The notes beneath the pieces were generated by a model, which saw nothing but the letters and a program-made list of their open reading frames with translations, did no database searches and was not told the origin of the DNA. Positions 61,389 to 64,000 of a DNA stretch of 64,000 nucleotides are shown in pieces. How positions within the stretch are numbered: position 1 is the stretch's first letter; each line of letters starts with the position of its first letter. The stretch is from G965220825 sp965220825 (GTDB taxonomy: Bacteria; Pseudomonadota; Alphaproteobacteria; UBA828), in the NCBI GenBank assembly GCA_965220825.1, contig OZ244839.1:2170001-2234000 (forward strand). The letters are read 5' to 3'. The position numbers and the translations under genes are program-made.

Positions 61389-61967
61389 TCACGGGGCATC
61401 CTCCAGCAGCCCTTCATGGCCCAGCCGGTAGCGGCTGCCGTCGAGCGGGCAGACCAGGTCCTCGCCGAGCTTCGCGCCGGCGCGGCTCATCCAGCCGGTG
61501 CGGCGCGCAGGGACGCCGGCCATCAGCGCATGGGCCGGCACGTCCCCCGTCACCACGGCGCCCGCGCCGATGAAGGCGTAAGCGCCGATTTCGTGGCCGC
61601 AGAGGATCGTGGCGTTGGCGCCGATGGTGGCGCCGCGGCGGACCGGCGTCGAGCGGAACTCGCTCTTGCGCTCGATCTCGGCCCGCGGGTTGTGGACGTT
61701 GGTGAAGACGCAGGAGGGACCGCAGAAGACGCCCTCTTCCAGCATCACCCCGGTATAGAGCGAGACGTTGTTCTGCACCTTGCAACAGTCGCCGATCACG
61801 ACGCCCCGGCCGACCATGACGTTCTGCCCGATCACGCAGTCCCGCCCGATGCGGCAATCCCGCATGACATGGCTGAAATGCCAGACGCGGGTGCCGGCGC
61901 CGATCTCGCAGGGCTCGTCCACATAGGCGCTCTCGTGGATCGCAACCGTGGGGTGAATGCCGCCCAT
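61389..61967 (-). CDS. wbpD: Hexapeptide-repeat N-acetyltransferase (WbpD/WlbB-like)
   Basis: The 192-residue left-handed beta-helix protein contains IHPTVAIHESAYVDEPCEIG, TRVWHFSHVMRDCRIGRDCV, VQNNVSLYTGVMLEEGVFCG, FTNVHNPRAEIERKSEF and GATIGANATILCGHEIGAYA, as in WbpD. WbpD acetylates the 3-amino group to give UDP-GlcNAc3NAcA. It is placed directly between the WbpB-like dehydrogenase and the epimerase/WbpE genes. Length and composition match the family. Confidence 0.88.
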   Translation of the reverse strand: MGGIHPTVAIHESAYVDEPCEIGAGTRVWHFSHVMRDCRIGRDCVIGQNVMVGRGVVIGDCCKVQNNVSLYTGVMLEEGVFCGPSCVFTNVHNPRAEIERKSEFRSTPVRRGATIGANATILCGHEIGAYAFIGAGAVVTGDVPAHALMAGVPARRTGWMSRAGAKLGEDLVCPLDGSRYRLGHEGLLEDAP

Positions 61968-61986
61968 GCCCCGTGGCCGCTCCCGC

Positions 61987-62970
61987 TCACGCCCGGCGCG
62001 CGAGGAAGGGATGCGGCTCCCCGCTCTTCGCGTCCACCGCGGCCTCCCTGATGCGGGCGACGGCCTCGATGGAAGGCCGCGCCTCCTCGACTCCGAAGCC
62101 CTTGCCGGCGAGGATCTGCCGGTAGCTTTCGCTGTGCAGGTCGGTGAATCCGTCCGTGAACTCGAAGGCCTCGCCGTCCACGGTGATCGAGCGGTATGTG
62201 GCGCCGTTCTGCCCGGCGCGCGCCGGCAGGTCGTCCCGGTCGATGGAAAGGAACCAGCGCACCCGGGCGCGCTCCAGCTCCAGCCAGCCGGCGTTTCGCC
62301 TCTCCTCGCTCAGATGGACCGCATTGCGCTCGATGCCGCCGAACACATGGATCAGCATGTCGAAGAAGTGGATGCCGATATTGGTGGCGATGCCGCCGGA
62401 CTTGCGCGCGTCTCCCTTCCAGGAGGCGCCGTACCAGCGGCCCCGGCTGGTGATATAGGTGAGTTCCACCTCGTGGGTGCGGTTGCCGCGCTCGCCGCCG
62501 ATCCGCTCCTTGAGCGCCTGTACCGAGGGATGCAGCCGCAACTGGAGGATGGTGTGGATGCGTTGTCCGGTTGCCTGTTCCATCTCGGCCAGGCCGTCGA
62601 CGTTCCACGGGTTGAGCACCAGCGGCTTCTCGCAGATCGCGTCGGCGCCGGTGCGCAGCGCGAAGCGGCAGTGGGCGTCGTGCAGGTAGTTGGGCGAGCA
62701 GATGCTGAAATGCTCGATGGGCCTGCCCTGGCGGCGCAGCAGGTCCACATGGCGGTCGAAGCGTTCGAATTCGGTGAAGAAGTCGGCCTCCGGAAAGAAC
62801 GAATCGATGATCCCGACGGAATCGCTGGGGTCGAGGGCGGCACTCAAGCTGCCGCCCACATCGCGGATCGCCTGCATGTGCCGACGCGCCACATAGCCGG
62901 CCGCGCCGATCAGGCCAAAGCGCTCGCCGCTCACGGGCCCCGCCCCGGATCCGCCGCTTGTTGCCTGCAT
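61987..62970 (-). CDS. wbpB: Gfo/Idh/MocA sugar dehydrogenase (WbpB/WlbA-like)
   Basis: The 327-residue protein has the NAD loop FGLIGAAGYVARRHMQAIRD near residue 18, HFSICSPNYLHDAHCRFALR, the catalytic EKPLVLNPWN near residue 115 and TNIGIHFFDMLIHVFGGIER, matching WbpB/WlbA. It oxidises C3 of UDP-GlcNAcA, the first of three steps whose next enzymes follow in the operon. UDP-GlcNAc 6-dehydrogenase (WbpA), needed to supply the uronic acid, is not in the window. This is the first gene of the leftward run after the regulator. Confidence 0.88.
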   Translation of the reverse strand: MQATSGGSGAGPVSGERFGLIGAAGYVARRHMQAIRDVGGSLSAALDPSDSVGIIDSFFPEADFFTEFERFDRHVDLLRRQGRPIEHFSICSPNYLHDAHCRFALRTGADAICEKPLVLNPWNVDGLAEMEQATGQRIHTILQLRLHPSVQALKERIGGERGNRTHEVELTYITSRGRWYGASWKGDARKSGGIATNIGIHFFDMLIHVFGGIERNAVHLSEERRNAGWLELERARVRWFLSIDRDDLPARAGQNGATYRSITVDGEAFEFTDGFTDLHSESYRQILAGKGFGVEEARPSIEAVARIREAAVDAKSGEPHPFLARRA

Positions 62971-63096
62971 TCGCTCACGCTACCGCCCTTCGGGTGAAGC
63001 AGCCCTCACCCGTCCATACGCCTCACACGGGCCACCGGCGCGCGGCCGGCGCCCGTCACGCGGCCCCGGCGGCCGCCCGTCCGTTGCGCATTCCCC

Positions 63097-63747
63097 TCAT
63101 CGGCGCCCGCCGGCCGTCTCGACCGCAGGCGGCGTGAACTCAAGGGGCATGCGCACGATATGCAAGAAGGCCGGCGCCAGGATCCGGTCGTCGGGAACCA
63201 TGTCGCGCAGCCGGTCGAACGTCTCCTGCGGCGCCCGCGAATCCGTGACGACGAGCGCGTCCCAGCCCTCCACCTCGTCCAGGGAGCGCAGCACCGGCAG
63301 GCCGTTCAGGCGGTCCGCATTGGCTTCGCGGTCCAGGATGCCCACCAGCACGACATCCGCCTCCAGCGCCGCCAGCAGCGCGATCTCCGCGACCTCGCCG
63401 CGCCCCGCCAGGACGAAGCGGCGCAAGCCTCGCCGGCGGCCGTCCAGAAACAGCAGCCGATACTCCCGCCGCACCATGCGGAAGAAGGCGAGGGAGCTGT
63501 CGAGATATCGCGCGACGAGGCGGCTCTTCTCCTCGAACCCTTCGGGCGTGAGGTAATAGGCCCAGCGCTTGTAAGGCGCCGCCTTCGCCTTCACCAACCC
63601 CTTGCGCATGACGCGCTTGAGCAGGGCGTTGACCATCCCCACCGAGATGGAAAGCCGCCTGGCGAGCGCCGTCTGGGTTACGACCTCCCGCCGCTCCAGA
63701 GCGCTGAGGAGCTCGAGCTCGGTCCTGATTCCGATCTTGTCCGCCAT
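63097..63747 (-). CDS. Winged-helix (MarR-like) regulator of exopolysaccharide type with a Rossmann-like C-terminal domain
   Basis: The 216-residue protein has an N-terminal winged helix (ALERREVVTQTALARRLSIS then VGMVNALLKRVMRKGLVKA) and a CoA-binding/nucleotide-sugar-type sensor domain: RFVLAGRGEVAEIALLAALE (a GxGxxG-like loop), VVLVGILDREANADRLNGLP and WDALVVTDSRAPQETFDRLR. Such regulators are typical next to EPS loci. It is upstream of the whole leftward run and probably controls it, sensing a nucleotide sugar (inference). A palindromic site lies 10-28 bp before its start, suggesting autoregulation. Confidence 0.78.
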   Translation of the reverse strand: MADKIGIRTELELLSALERREVVTQTALARRLSISVGMVNALLKRVMRKGLVKAKAAPYKRWAYYLTPEGFEEKSRLVARYLDSSLAFFRMVRREYRLLFLDGRRRGLRRFVLAGRGEVAEIALLAALEADVVLVGILDREANADRLNGLPVLRSLDEVEGWDALVVTDSRAPQETFDRLRDMVPDDRILAPAFLHIVRMPLEFTPPAVETAGGRR

Positions 63748-63756
63748 GAGGTCCGC

Positions 63757-63775
63757 GTGAGTTTCACGTCGTGAA
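63757..63775. promoter_or_regulatory. Overlapping palindromes, candidate operator of the locus regulator
   Basis: GTGAGTTTCACGTCGTGAA holds GTGA/TCAC/GTGA half-sites at 7-bp intervals and a perfect TTCACG-T-CGTGAA palindrome (63763-63775). It lies just upstream of the regulator start at 63747. Winged-helix regulators often bind such sites. Whether other promoters of the locus share it was not settled by eye. Confidence 0.4.
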
Positions 63776-63834
63776 TGCCAGACCGTCCATCGCCTGTCAA
63801 CCGCCCGTTGCAGGCGAACGCAACGCGGACGCGG

Positions 63835-64000
63835 TCAGGGGCGGAGGATCATGCGGCCGAAGAAGTCGCGGCTTTCCATGAGGCGGTGTGCGGCGGGGGC
63901 GTCCCGCAGGTCGAAGACGCGGTGGATCACCGGCTTCAGCGCGCCCGCGGCCATCAGGCCGAGCACCCGCTCGACATGGGCCTTGGTGGAACGCCCGCAG
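63835..64000 (-). CDS. Zinc-type/quinone oxidoreductase-like dehydrogenase, C-terminal fragment
   Basis: Only the last 55 codons are in the window; the gene runs off the right edge. They read ...STKAHVERVLGLMAAGALKP then VIHRVFDLRDAPAAHRLMES and DFFGRMILRP, the typical end of MDR-family NADPH:quinone oxidoreductases. It begins the next gene beyond the regulator on the same strand. Substrate cannot be given. Confidence 0.82.
   Translation of the reverse strand, partial: CGRSTKAHVERVLGLMAAGALKPVIHRVFDLRDAPAAHRLMESRDFFGRMILRP

Overview
The window reads as chromosomal DNA of a GC-rich alphaproteobacterium. The clues are the tatABC-serS-surE-nlpD run, yajC-secD-secF followed by an Mth938/NDUFAF3-like gene, an NDUFAF6-like squalene/phytoene-synthase-fold protein, the hopanoid gene hpnE, the hisB-hisH-x-hisA-hisF order and the lptG-lptD-surA-rsmA order. 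A Rhodospirillales-like lineage is plausible, but the sequence alone does not settle it. No tRNA, rRNA, CRISPR array, insertion sequence or phage gene was seen.

Layout. (1) 1-1702, minus: a class III CoA-transferase cut by the window edge and an atypical SDR with Phe in place of the catalytic Tyr. (2) 1934-12040, plus: a compact catabolic/uptake run. It holds a ribose-type ABC importer whose binding protein is of the TorT family, an amidohydrolase, and a complete branched-chain-amino-acid-type importer (LivG, H, M, binding protein, F). (3) 12135-15450, plus: histidine biosynthesis hisB-hisH-hisA-hisF with a GNAT acetyltransferase gene wedged between hisH and hisA. (4) 15534-20959, minus: envelope biogenesis lptG-lptD-surA plus rsmA, each overlapping the next. 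(5) 21117-25296: glutathione-dependent formaldehyde dehydrogenase, NDUFAF6-like protein, HpnE, a PuuD-type membrane protein and a 30-codon membrane peptide gene. (6) 25423-35024: Sec accessory genes (yajC, secD, secF), a DUF815 ATPase, and the tat/serS/surE/nlpD operon. (7) 35119-36201: an orphan ferric-iron-type ABC ATPase with a Fur-box-like site. (8) 36288-63775, all minus: a roughly 27-kb surface polysaccharide locus with its own candidate regulator at the upstream end and a terminator at the downstream end. (9) 63835-64000: the C-terminus of a quinone-oxidoreductase-like protein.

The polysaccharide locus is the most distinctive part. WbpB-, WbpD-, WbpE- and WbpI-like proteins together would make the di-N-acetylated mannuronic acid precursor UDP-ManNAc3NAcA. 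WbpI lies about 21 kb from the other three. Two formyltransferases flank a deacetylase-like gene, which suggests N-formylated amino sugars. Two AsnB-type amidotransferases could amidate uronic acids, and a sulfotransferase suggests sulfation. An MsbA/PglK-like ABC protein, translationally coupled to a transglutaminase-like protein, is the only candidate flippase in view. The middle of the locus (about 44.9-57.2 kb) is visibly richer in A+T than its surroundings. It holds a decayed gene with a 20-bp tandem duplication, which fits acquisition and ongoing turnover of this section.
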